Assembly (NCBI RefSeq): GCF_003601975.1
Contig: NZ_QZWZ01000018.1
Coordinates: forward strand, 1 to 64,000
Length of the DNA stretch: 64,000 bases
DNA from: Mesorhizobium waimense
GTDB taxonomy: Bacteria; Pseudomonadota; Alphaproteobacteria; Rhizobiales; Rhizobiaceae
Direction: 5' to 3'
Below are positions 56,861-64,000 of the stretch, piece after piece. Below the pieces are notes generated by a model that was given only the letters and a program-made list of their open reading frames with translations, did no database searches and was not told where the DNA came from. Positions within the stretch are counted from its first letter, which is position 1; each line of letters begins with the position of its first letter. Both the position numbers and the translations under genes were made by a program.

Positions 56861-57559
56861 TCAGATCGTCGCTACCCAGGCGCGGGCGATGGCAAGGCCG
56901 GCGGCGTCGGCATCCGGCCCGTTGCGGGCCATTTCGCCGTCGAGCCGGTCGTGCCAGTCGGGATGCCGCTCGGCAATGAGCGACGCGAAGGACGTGCTCC
57001 AGTCACGTACCATCGGGCGGTCCGCCTCGAAATGGAACTGGAAGCCGTAGACGGCACGGCCGATGCGGAACGCCTGGTTCTCGGCAATGGCGCTGCCGGC
57101 CAGCCGCACGGCATTGTCCGGCAAGACGAAGGTGTCGTCGTGCCATTCGAAGATCGGGAATTTTTCCGGAAGTGCCGCAAGCACCGGATCTGTCTTTGCC
57201 TCAGGCGTCAGCGACACCCTGTGCCAGCCGAATTCGGTGGCGCCGCCGATCTGGTTCTCGCCGCCAAAGGCGCGCGCCAGCAATTGGCTGCCGAGGCAGA
57301 TACCGAGCACCGAGCGGTCGTTGTCGGCAAAGTCGCGCGTCAGGTCGAGCAGGCCGGGGAAATACGGGCAATTCTCGTCATCCAGCGCGTTCTGGGCGCC
57401 GCCAAGCACCACCATCGCGTCGTGCTCGGCCGCATCGTCCGGTAAGGCGTCGCCCTGATATGGCCGGCGCAGGTCGATATCGGCGCCCGCCTCGACAAGG
57501 GCCGCACCAATCTGGCCAAGTCCCTCATTGTCGAAATTCTGGACGACCAGGACCCGCAT
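56861..57559 (-). CDS. class I glutamine amidotransferase-like protein
   Basis: A 232-residue stand-alone class I glutamine amidotransferase. The catalytic triad region is visible: GICLGSQLLARAFGG (Cys) and GFQFHFEADR (His/Glu). It resembles the GMP synthase-like amidotransferase or gamma-glutamyl hydrolase group. No partner synthetase is adjacent, so the role is uncertain (amide transfer or gamma-glutamyl hydrolysis). Confidence 0.83.
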   Translation of the reverse strand: MRVLVVQNFDNEGLGQIGAALVEAGADIDLRRPYQGDALPDDAAEHDAMVVLGGAQNALDDENCPYFPGLLDLTRDFADNDRSVLGICLGSQLLARAFGGENQIGGATEFGWHRVSLTPEAKTDPVLAALPEKFPIFEWHDDTFVLPDNAVRLAGSAIAENQAFRIGRAVYGFQFHFEADRPMVRDWSTSFASLIAERHPDWHDRLDGEMARNGPDADAAGLAIARAWVATI

Positions 57560-57645
57560 CGAAAACCTGCTGACATGAAAACGATGCAGCGAGCGATATC
57601 ATGGCGCCAGCATTGCAGCCAAGATGCGCATTCGGGGAGAAAGCT

Positions 57646-58293
57646 ATGCCACTGCAGAACCGGGTCGATCCGTTCGGCGCCATCCATGCCGTGCCCGAAC
57701 GCGGGCTGTTCACCGGCAATCGCGGCATCATCCATGACCCGGAGACGAAGACGCTGCTCAAGAAACGCTGGGCCTTGCAAGCCTGGATCATCTGCGTTTG
57801 CCAATTCCGCAATGCGCGGCGCGAGCCGATGGGCCGCAACCGGGCGGGCGGCAAGCCAGGATGGACCGAATTGTTCTTTCTCGACGAGGTGACGGCGCTC
57901 GCCGCCGGGCATCGGCCCTGCTTCTTTTGCCAGCGCGAACGGGCAAGCGATTTCGTCCGGCGCTTCGGCGAGGCGTTCGGCATTGACGAGCCGCGCGTGC
58001 CGATGGTCGACAGGCGGCTGCACAAGGAGCGACTGGCCGCCGGTGGGCGGCTGCCGCGCATCGAAGCGGACGACCTTACCAGCCTTCCGGACGCGACGAT
58101 GGTCGCGGATGGCGCCTCTGCCTATGCCCTGCGCGGCGGCAAGGCGCTTCGCTGGTCGTTCGCGGGCTATGGCGATGCGAAGGACTTCGACAGCATTGCC
58201 AGCCGAGCGCTTGGCGTCGTCACGCCGGCGACCACCATTTCGGTGCTGCGGCAAGGCTATCCGCCTGTCTGGCATCCTTCCGCCGATACTTGA
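57646..58293 (+). CDS. conserved hypothetical protein
   Basis: A 215-residue protein starting MPLQNRVDPFGAIHAVPERG (ATG 57646, GGGGAGAAAGC upstream). It has a CFFCQRERASDFVRRFGEAF segment that could bind a metal through Cys-x-x-Cys. I do not recognise a function; the sequence looks like a protein kept among Rhizobiales. It lies 31 bp before rsmE on the same strand and may be co-transcribed with it. Confidence 0.7.
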   Translation: MPLQNRVDPFGAIHAVPERGLFTGNRGIIHDPETKTLLKKRWALQAWIICVCQFRNARREPMGRNRAGGKPGWTELFFLDEVTALAAGHRPCFFCQRERASDFVRRFGEAFGIDEPRVPMVDRRLHKERLAAGGRLPRIEADDLTSLPDATMVADGASAYALRGGKALRWSFAGYGDAKDFDSIASRALGVVTPATTISVLRQGYPPVWHPSADT

Positions 58294-58324
58294 CGGCAAC
58301 CCTCGCCTCGCCCATTCCTCGGTG

Positions 58325-59059
58325 ATGCGCGCCAATTACAAGATGCAGCGGTTGTTCGTGCCTGACGATCTCGGAGCAGACATTGAATTCGATGCCGGCC
58401 AGCAGCAAAGCCACTATCTGATGCATGTGCTGCGGCTCGGCGAAGGCGCCGAGCTGCTGCTGTTCAATGGCCGCGACGGCGAGTGGTCGGCGGCGATTGC
58501 CGCAAAGTCCAAGAAAGCGGTGCGACTGAAGGTGCTCGCCCTGCAGCGGCCGCAGCCGCCGCTGCCCGATCTCGTCTACTGCTTCGCGCCGCTGAAGCAG
58601 GGGCGGCTCGACTATCTGGTGCAGAAGGCGGTCGAGATGGGCGCCGGCATTCTGCAGCCGGTCATCACCCAGCACACGCAGGTAGCAAAGCCCTCCATCG
58701 ATCGGCTGCGTGCCAATGTCGTCGAGGCGGCCGAGCAATGCGGCATCCTGGCGGTGCCGGAGGTGCGGGAGGCCGAGAAATTCGAACGCCTGCTCGGCGG
58801 CTGGGACAAGGAACGCCGGCTGATCTTCTGCGACGAGGATGCCTCGACCAACAATCCGCTGCCGGCACTGCAGGCGGTGCGGGACAAGAAGCTCGGGCTG
58901 CTTGTCGGGCCGGAAGGCGGCTTTTCCGACGACGAGCGCAAGATGCTGCGGACACTGCCCTTCGTCACCGCCATTCCGCTCGGACCGCGCATCCTGCGCG
59001 CCGATACGGCGGCTGTGGCGGCGCTGGCGGTGATGCAGGCGACAATCGGGGATTGGTGA
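58325..59059 (+). CDS. rsmE: 16S rRNA (uracil-1498-N3)-methyltransferase
   Basis: A 244-residue SPOUT methyltransferase with an N-terminal PUA-like domain (QQSHYLMHVLRLGEGAELLL) and a C-terminal knot domain: LVQKAVEMGAGILQPVIT, AAEQCGILAVPEV, LLVGPEGGFSDDE and LGPRILRADTAAVAALAV. The start is ATG 58325, though its ribosome site is weak and the ATG of MQRLFVP is another choice. Confidence 0.93.
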   Translation: MRANYKMQRLFVPDDLGADIEFDAGQQQSHYLMHVLRLGEGAELLLFNGRDGEWSAAIAAKSKKAVRLKVLALQRPQPPLPDLVYCFAPLKQGRLDYLVQKAVEMGAGILQPVITQHTQVAKPSIDRLRANVVEAAEQCGILAVPEVREAEKFERLLGGWDKERRLIFCDEDASTNNPLPALQAVRDKKLGLLVGPEGGFSDDERKMLRTLPFVTAIPLGPRILRADTAAVAALAVMQATIGDW

Positions 59060-59149
59060 TCAAATCCTGTTGAGGCGTGGCTCAGGATTTTTCGCTTGAT
59101 CGGCTACTGACATTTCGTCCATCTAGCGCCCGGCGGTTGTCCCACCGCT

Positions 59150-59250
59150 CTACAGCGCCGCGCGTCCTTCGGACGCGCAAAGGACGCTGTAGCACTTTGA
59201 TTGGCACATGACCTTTCCGAAAATCGAACCGATTTTCAGGGGTCATGTGC
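59150..59250. repeat. double-hairpin intergenic repeat, copy 1 (before gshA)
   Basis: The first part is CTACAGCG...CGCTGTAG (59150-59192) around an inner hairpin GCGCGTCC/GGACGCGC. The second is a long hairpin, GCACATGACC (59204-59213) with GGTCATGTGC (59241-59250), around GAAAATCG/CGATTTTC. It ends 13 bp before the gshA start, so the second hairpin is in the transcript leader. A related copy lies at 60696-60780. Confidence 0.8.
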
Positions 59251-59263
59251 GGGAGGGCTTCTC

Positions 59264-60637
59264 ATGGCACGCGACACAACCGATTTCCGGCCGATCGAAG
59301 GCGTCGACGAACTCGTCGAGCACCTGGCCGAAGGCAACAAGCCGCGCGACAAATGGCGCATCGGCACCGAGCACGAGAAATTCCCCTTCTATGTCGACGG
59401 CAACGCGCCGGTGCCCTATGGCGGCGAGCACGGCATCCGCGCCATCCTCGAGGGCATGCAGGAAAAGCTCGGCTGGGATCCGATCATCGATGATGGCCGC
59501 ATCATCGGCCTGGTCGAGCCGACCGGTCAGGGCGCGATCTCGCTGGAGCCCGGCGGCCAGTTCGAACTGTCCGGCGCGCCGCTGGAGTCGATCCACCAGA
59601 CCTGCCGCGAGGGCAATGCGCATCTGGCGCAGGTGCGCGAGATCGCCGAGCCGATGGGCATTCGCTTCCTCGGCCTTGGCGGCAGCCCGAAATGGTCGCT
59701 GGCCGACACGCCGAAAATGCCGAAGTCGCGCTATGAGATCATGACGCGCTACATGCCGAAGGTCGGCACCAGAGGCCTCGACATGATGTACCGCACCTGC
59801 ACCATCCAGGTGAATCTCGACTTCGAGAGCGAGGCGGACATGCGCCGCAAGATGCAGGTCTCGCTCAAGCTGCAACCGCTGTCGACGGCGCTGTTCGCCA
59901 ACTCGCCCTTCACCGAGAGCCGGCCGAACGGATTGCAAAGCTGGCGCGGCGACATCTGGCGCGACACCGACAACCAGCGCTCGGGCCTGCTCGAATTCTG
60001 CTTCTCGCCCGATTTCGGCTTCGCCGACTATGTCGAATGGGCGCTCGACGTGCCGATGTATTTCGTCATCCGCGACGGCCACTATCACGACATGACGCAC
60101 GTCACCTTCCGCCAGTTCATGGCAGGTGCCGCCCGCAACGAGGTGCCCGACGGGCTGCCGACGATGGGCGACTGGGCGAACCATCTGTCGACGCTGTTCC
60201 CGGACGTCAGGCTGAAGCGCTTCCTCGAAATGCGCGGCGCCGACGGCGGACCATGGCGGCGTATTTGCGCGCTGCCTGCCTTCTGGGTCGGTCTGCTCTA
60301 TGACGAGGCGGCGCTCGACGCGGCCGAGGCGCTGACTTCGAGCTGGACCTACAAAGAGGTCATGGCGATGCGCAACGCCGTGCCCGAACACGGCATTGCT
60401 GCGCCCTTCCGCAACACGACGCTGCGCGAGATCGCCCGCGACGTGCTGGTCATTTCGCGCATGGGGCTGAAGAACCGCGGCAAGAAGAACCGCGATGGCT
60501 ATGACGAGACCTCGTTCCTCAACACGCTCGACGAAGTCGTGGCGCGCGGCACCACCAGCGCCGAGGAAATGCTTTCGGCCTACCACACGCGCTGGGGCGG
60601 CTCGATCGAGCCGGTGTTCATGGAATACGCATATTGA
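59264..60637 (+). CDS. gshA: glutamate-cysteine ligase
   Basis: A 457-residue GCS2-type (plant/alphaproteobacterial) gamma-glutamylcysteine synthetase, first step of glutathione synthesis. Signature segments are WRIGTEHEKFPFY, GRIIGLVEPTGQGAISLEPG, SPKWSLADTPKMPKSRYEIM and MMYRTCTIQVNLDF. The start is ATG 59264 after GGGAGGG; the frame continues upstream through the repeat but without support. Glutathione synthetase is not adjacent. Confidence 0.94.
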   Translation: MARDTTDFRPIEGVDELVEHLAEGNKPRDKWRIGTEHEKFPFYVDGNAPVPYGGEHGIRAILEGMQEKLGWDPIIDDGRIIGLVEPTGQGAISLEPGGQFELSGAPLESIHQTCREGNAHLAQVREIAEPMGIRFLGLGGSPKWSLADTPKMPKSRYEIMTRYMPKVGTRGLDMMYRTCTIQVNLDFESEADMRRKMQVSLKLQPLSTALFANSPFTESRPNGLQSWRGDIWRDTDNQRSGLLEFCFSPDFGFADYVEWALDVPMYFVIRDGHYHDMTHVTFRQFMAGAARNEVPDGLPTMGDWANHLSTLFPDVRLKRFLEMRGADGGPWRRICALPAFWVGLLYDEAALDAAEALTSSWTYKEVMAMRNAVPEHGIAAPFRNTTLREIARDVLVISRMGLKNRGKKNRDGYDETSFLNTLDEVVARGTTSAEEMLSAYHTRWGGSIEPVFMEYAY

Positions 60638-60695
60638 GCCAGCGGGGCATGGCCCGGCCGTAAAAGCCGCTTCAATCGGCGGTGGAAACAAACTA

Positions 60696-60780
60696 GAGCG
60701 CCGCGCGTCCTCTTGGACGCGCAAAGGAATCTACGCATCGTGCTTTCCGAAAATCGATACCGATTTTCGGGCCGATGCGT
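60696..60780. repeat. double-hairpin intergenic repeat, copy 2 (before DUF937)
   Basis: Same design as 59150-59250. GCGCGTCC/GGACGCGC is at 60703-60722. A long hairpin, ACGCATCG (60733-60740) with CGATGCGT (60773-60780), encloses CCGAAAATCG/CGATTTTCGG with an ATAC loop. It ends 37 bp before the DUF937 start. The two copies bracket gshA. Confidence 0.8.
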
Positions 60781-60817
60781 TAGGTTTCTCCCGAGAGGAT
60801 TTCCGGAGGAGAGACCT

Positions 60818-61831
60818 ATGCCTTCCTTGTTCGACATTTTGGCGCAAGCCCAGAACGGCAACGGCATGCAGGCGCTTGCCCAGCAGTTCGGGCTTTCAAT
60901 GCAGCAGACGCAGTCGGCGGTCGAGGCGCTGCTGCCGGCCTTTTCGCAAGGGCTGCGGCGCAACACCGCCGACCCCTATGGGCTCGGCGCCTTCATGACG
61001 GCGATGGCCAGCGGCCAGCACGCCAAATACTTCGAGGACGCAAGCAGGGCCTTCTCGCCACAGGGGCTTGATGAAGGCAACGGCATTTTGGGGCATCTGT
61101 TCGGCTCTAAGGACCTGTCGCGAGCCGTGGCCAGCCAGGCGGCGCAGGCGACCGGCCTCAGCCAGCAGGTGCTGCAGCAGATGCTGCCAGCGATAGCCTC
61201 GATGATGATGGGTGGACTGTTCAAGCAGACCACCAGCCAGATGCAGGCGGCAGGCGGTTTCGGCGGCGGCGGCAATCCGCTCGGCGAGATCATCGAGCAG
61301 ATGATGCGGCAGGCCGGCGGCGGCGCGCAGGCGCCGCAGCAACGCCAGGCGCCGCAGCCGCAGAGCCCGATGGACAACCCGCTCGGCAAAGTGCTGCAGG
61401 ACATGTTCGGCGGTGGTGCGCAGCAGCCGCAAAGCCAGCCGCAGCAGGCACCCAACCCCTATGGCGACAACCCGCTCGGCAAGGTCCTGCAGGACATGTT
61501 CGGTGGCGCCGCGCAACAGCCGCAGGGCCGGCAATCGCAACCGCAGCAGACTGAGAGCCCGTATGGCGACAATCCGCTGGGCAAGATGTTCGAGGAGATG
61601 ATGCGGCAAGGCGGCGGCGGGTTCGGCATGCCGGGCGGCCAGCCAGCGCCGCAGGCGCCGCAGCCGCGCCAGGCACCGCAGCCGCAGGCCAATCCGAGCG
61701 GCAGGCCGAGGAACCCGTTCGACGATCTGTTCGGCAAGATGTTCGAGACCGGCGCCCAGCAGCGTGACGACTATCAGAAGGGCATGGAATCGATCTTCGA
61801 CCAGTTCAAGCGCGGCATGAACCGGCGGTAG
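60818..61831 (+). CDS. DUF937 domain protein with PLGK repeats
   Basis: A 337-residue protein. The N-terminal DUF937 domain (about 1-150) is helical (MPSLFDILAQAQNGNGMQAL). The rest is Gln/Pro/Gly rich and contains tandem copies of a unit like NPLGKVLQDMFGG, with related versions NPLGEIIEQMMRQ and NPLGKMFEEMMRQ. They alternate short amphipathic helices with Q/P linkers. GGAGGAGAGACC precedes ATG 60818. Function unknown; the repeats suggest a scaffold or oligomer. Confidence 0.8.
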   Translation: MPSLFDILAQAQNGNGMQALAQQFGLSMQQTQSAVEALLPAFSQGLRRNTADPYGLGAFMTAMASGQHAKYFEDASRAFSPQGLDEGNGILGHLFGSKDLSRAVASQAAQATGLSQQVLQQMLPAIASMMMGGLFKQTTSQMQAAGGFGGGGNPLGEIIEQMMRQAGGGAQAPQQRQAPQPQSPMDNPLGKVLQDMFGGGAQQPQSQPQQAPNPYGDNPLGKVLQDMFGGAAQQPQGRQSQPQQTESPYGDNPLGKMFEEMMRQGGGGFGMPGGQPAPQAPQPRQAPQPQANPSGRPRNPFDDLFGKMFETGAQQRDDYQKGMESIFDQFKRGMNRR

Positions 61832-61866
61832 ACAGCCGCGTCGGGCGCTTCCTCACCAAAAGAAAA

Positions 61867-61890
61867 GCCCGGTCCTTGGGAGGACCGGGC
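61867..61890 (-). terminator. intrinsic terminator for the DUF1127 gene
   Basis: GCCCGGTCC and GGACCGGGC pair around a 6-nt loop. On the minus strand the stem is followed by TTTTCTTTTGG, a good rho-independent terminator. It lies 113 bp past the DUF1127 stop and also 35 bp past the DUF937 stop on the other strand. Confidence 0.8.
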
Positions 61891-62003
61891 AGGATGCAGG
61901 CGAGCCGGCGGGGAACCGGCAGGGAGTGGGACGCCTGCCATAAACCTTGGTCGCGCCGAACCTCAAGAAGGTTCATGAGCACCCAAGCAGCAAGCAACCG
62001 CGA

Positions 62004-62294
62004 TCAGGCCACCTTGCGGGCGAGATCCTCGATCGTATCGGCCCGGTCGCTCACGATCGAACGCAGCTTCGCGGTCGGATCGCGGCCAAACGGCAGGTCG
62101 ATGGCGACGTGCAGGTCACCGCGCGTCAGGCCGATATCGGCAAGCTCGGCGTCCGACATCTCGCCGAGGCGATAGAAGGCGCGGCGGTTTTTCCAGGCTT
62201 GGTAGGCGTTGGCGACCGCATTGATCACACGCGTCGCAACGGCCGGACGCGTGGTGATGCGCGAGGTCTCGGTGGCGAAATCATACGTGGTCAT
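62004..62294 (-). CDS. DUF1127 domain protein
   Basis: A 96-residue protein. A DUF1127 motif is in the middle (WKNRRAFYRLGEMSDAELADIG, then LTRGDLHVA), typical of small alphaproteobacterial proteins; some bind RNA or affect phosphate and carbon metabolism. The start is ATG 62294 with AAGGAGATCGAC just upstream. A terminator lies downstream. It is divergent from the LysR gene. Confidence 0.88.
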   Translation of the reverse strand: MTTYDFATETSRITTRPAVATRVINAVANAYQAWKNRRAFYRLGEMSDAELADIGLTRGDLHVAIDLPFGRDPTAKLRSIVSDRADTIEDLARKVA

Positions 62295-62471
62295 GTCGAT
62301 CTCCTTCAGATTCGAACAGACGAAGCCGGCCGACTGGCGCTGGAGCACAGCGCCGTTCCGGTCTCGATTCACATGCCTTCATGTGGACAATGCAAATTTG
62401 CCACGGCCCGATTGATTAATCCAACGAATGTTTCTAATCTTTAGCATCAACATCAATGATGGATTGACCCG

Positions 62472-63428
62472 ATGAAAGCGCCGCTCGATCTCGATCAGTT
62501 GCAGACCTTCATCTCGATCGCCGACACCGGCAGTTTCACCCGCGCGGCCGAGGAGGTGCACCGGACACAATCGGCGGTGTCCATGCAGATGCGCCGGCTG
62601 GAGGAGCGGCTCGGCAAGCCGCTGTTCGAAAAGGACGGGCGCACCAACAAGCTGACGGAAGAAGGCGACAAGCTGCTCTCCTACGCGCGACGGCTGCTCT
62701 ATCTCAATCGTGAAACGCTTGCTGCCTTCGACGACCGGCGGCTCGAAGGCACCATCCGCATCGGGACGCCGGACGACTATGCCGATCGCTTCCTGCCGGA
62801 GATCATGGCCAGGTTCACGCGCTCAAACCCGCGGGTCGAACTGACCGTCATCTGCGAACCGACGCCGGGCCTGGTCGAGCATATCAAGCGCGGCAATCTC
62901 GATCTGGCGCTGGTGACGCATAACGACACGCGCGGCCAGTCGGAAGTGGTGCGGCGAGAGCCGTTGCTGTGGGTCACTTCGGCCAACCACGCGACGCACG
63001 AGCAGGAGATCCTGCCGATGGCATTCGGCCGGCCGAACTGCATCTGGCGCCGCGCCGCCGTCGATGTGCTCGACCGGCAGGCCCGCGAATACCGCATCCT
63101 GTTCACCAGCTTCTCGGCCACCGTCATCACCGCCGCGGTGCTGTCAGGCCTGGCGATCTCGGTGCTGCCGGAATGCGCGCTGCGGCCCGGCATGCGCGTG
63201 CTTGGCGAAGCCGACGGCTTCGGTACCCTGCCCGACTGCCGGATCGGCATCATGCGCGGCCAGACCTCGCAGCCGGAGATCGTCGACGCGCTTGCCCGCC
63301 ACATCTCGGAAAGCCTAGACAACATTTCCGTGCCGCTCGGCGAAGAGACGGGAAGCTTCGATTTCGCCGCACTGGCCTTCACCAAGATCAAGCGGACCAA
63401 GCCCAACCAGATCCTGCCCGGCTGGTAG
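62472..63428 (+). CDS. LysR-family regulator
   Basis: A 318-residue LysR regulator. The N-terminal HTH (about 5-65) has LQTFISIADTGSFTRAAEEV and VHRTQSAVSMQMRRLEERLG; the effector domain covers about 92-295. Four Cys are present (near residues 128, 190, 235 and 256) without an OxyR-type pair. It is divergent from the DUF1127 gene across 177 bp, so it may control it. Effector unknown. Confidence 0.85.
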   Translation: MKAPLDLDQLQTFISIADTGSFTRAAEEVHRTQSAVSMQMRRLEERLGKPLFEKDGRTNKLTEEGDKLLSYARRLLYLNRETLAAFDDRRLEGTIRIGTPDDYADRFLPEIMARFTRSNPRVELTVICEPTPGLVEHIKRGNLDLALVTHNDTRGQSEVVRREPLLWVTSANHATHEQEILPMAFGRPNCIWRRAAVDVLDRQAREYRILFTSFSATVITAAVLSGLAISVLPECALRPGMRVLGEADGFGTLPDCRIGIMRGQTSQPEIVDALARHISESLDNISVPLGEETGSFDFAALAFTKIKRTKPNQILPGW

Positions 63429-63434
63429 GTGGCC

Positions 63435-64000
63435 TCAAGCGCGTACGACCGCCGGCCTGTCGTTTTCCTCCGAGGCTGGGCCGGAAAGACTGAGCAACTG
63501 CGCCGGCTCGAGCGGCGGCGAGAGAAGAAAGCCCTGCAGCTGCCGGCAGCCCATCGCGACCAGCAGCGTCTTTTGCGCCTCGGTCTCGACGCCCTCGGCG
63601 GTGACCTCGACCTCAAGCGCGATGGCGAGATCGATCAGCGCCTTGACGATCGCCGCCGAATTCCCGTCACCGTCGAGGAGCCGCACGAAGGTGCGGTCGA
63701 TCTTGAGCTTGTCGATGGCATGGCGGCGCAGATAGCCGAGCGACGAATAGCCGGTGCCGAAATCGTCGAGCACGATATCGACGCCCGACTGGCGCAAGGC
63801 GGCCAAAGCCGCCCTCGGCGTGTCGCTGTTCTCCAAAAGCACGCTTTCGGTAATCTCGAGCTGCAGGCGCTGTGGCGCCAGCCCGGTCTCGGCGAGGATT
63901 GACGCAACTTGTTCGGGAAAGCCGGCGTCGCGCAATTGCAGCGGCGACACGTTGACGGCGAGCCATGGCAGTTCGGTGCGCACTGCAAAGCGGCAGGCTT
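63435..64000 (-). CDS. EAL-domain protein, C-terminal part
   Basis: The frame runs off the right edge, so only about 188 C-terminal residues are seen. They hold much of an EAL domain: LQLEITESVLL, DIVLDDFGTGYSSLGYLRR, DKLKIDRTFV and VTAEGVET, followed by MGCRQLQGFLLSPPL. The DDFGTG and EGVET motifs are intact, so cyclic-di-GMP phosphodiesterase activity is likely if the upstream EAL motif is too. N-terminal domains lie outside the window. Confidence 0.9.
   Translation of the reverse strand, partial: ACRFAVRTELPWLAVNVSPLQLRDAGFPEQVASILAETGLAPQRLQLEITESVLLENSDTPRAALAALRQSGVDIVLDDFGTGYSSLGYLRRHAIDKLKIDRTFVRLLDGDGNSAAIVKALIDLAIALEVEVTAEGVETEAQKTLLVAMGCRQLQGFLLSPPLEPAQLLSLSGPASEENDRPAVVRA

Overview
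The window reads as a high-GC alphaproteobacterial chromosome, most likely Mesorhizobium or a close relative in the Rhizobiales. The grounds are the gene families (QEGLA-motif protein, split HisG/HisZ, GlcDEF, DUF1127, DUF3422, GSH-type glutamate-cysteine ligase), the rhizobial-type intergenic palindromes, and an integrase sitting against the 3' end of guaA. No tRNA, rRNA or CRISPR array was seen.

Positions 1-18131 are accessory DNA and look like one end of an integrative and conjugative element (ICE). A P4-type integrase (16583-17839) ends convergently on an AlpA-type regulator/excisionase candidate (16333-16629) and lies beside the intact 3' end of guaA. This matches the IntG/guaA site described for tripartite Mesorhizobium ICEs. 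Behind it are an IS110 element (14425-15465), a large ParB-like protein (11271-13382) and a DUF736 gene. That DUF736 gene has been cut in two: its 5' half is at 10311-10460 and its 3' half at 230-391. Between the halves lies a nested array of about 9.9 kb. From left to right it holds a palindromic recombinase-type site, an IS91-like unit with an accessory tyrosine recombinase (422-2956), and a 7.3-kb element with 29-bp terminal inverted repeats (3044-10309). That element carries a recombinase trio (RIT, 3813-6957) flanked by 628-bp inverted repeats, each encoding an identical complete DUF736 protein. It also carries a TOTE-type primase-helicase (7688-10120).

From 18132 to the right edge the content is core-like. 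It includes guaA, a nucleosidase, a thioesterase and an RsmB-type methyltransferase; aquaporin Z; divergent katG/oxyR; and a methyltransferase and a flavin monooxygenase. A tightly coupled operon follows at 29004-32753: N-formylglutamate amidohydrolase, DUF1704/QEGLA metallopeptidase-like protein and glutathione-synthase-like ATP-grasp. Then come a cation/proton antiporter, an RND efflux pair, an acyl-CoA synthetase, hisG-hisZ-hisS, tag, an L,D-transpeptidase and folD.

The glycolate oxidase operon glcD-glcE-DUF4870-glcF (47383-51900), a FadR-type regulator and an L-lactate dehydrogenase form an alpha-hydroxy-acid oxidation cluster. The right end carries a phosphoesterase, a glutamine amidotransferase, rsmE, gshA, DUF937, DUF1127, a LysR regulator and the C-terminal part of an EAL protein cut by the window edge.

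The two most interesting systems are the RIT/DUF736/TOTE nested transposon and the ATP-grasp plus DUF1704 operon. The latter pairs a predicted amino-acid ligase with a predicted MATCAP-like carboxypeptidase.
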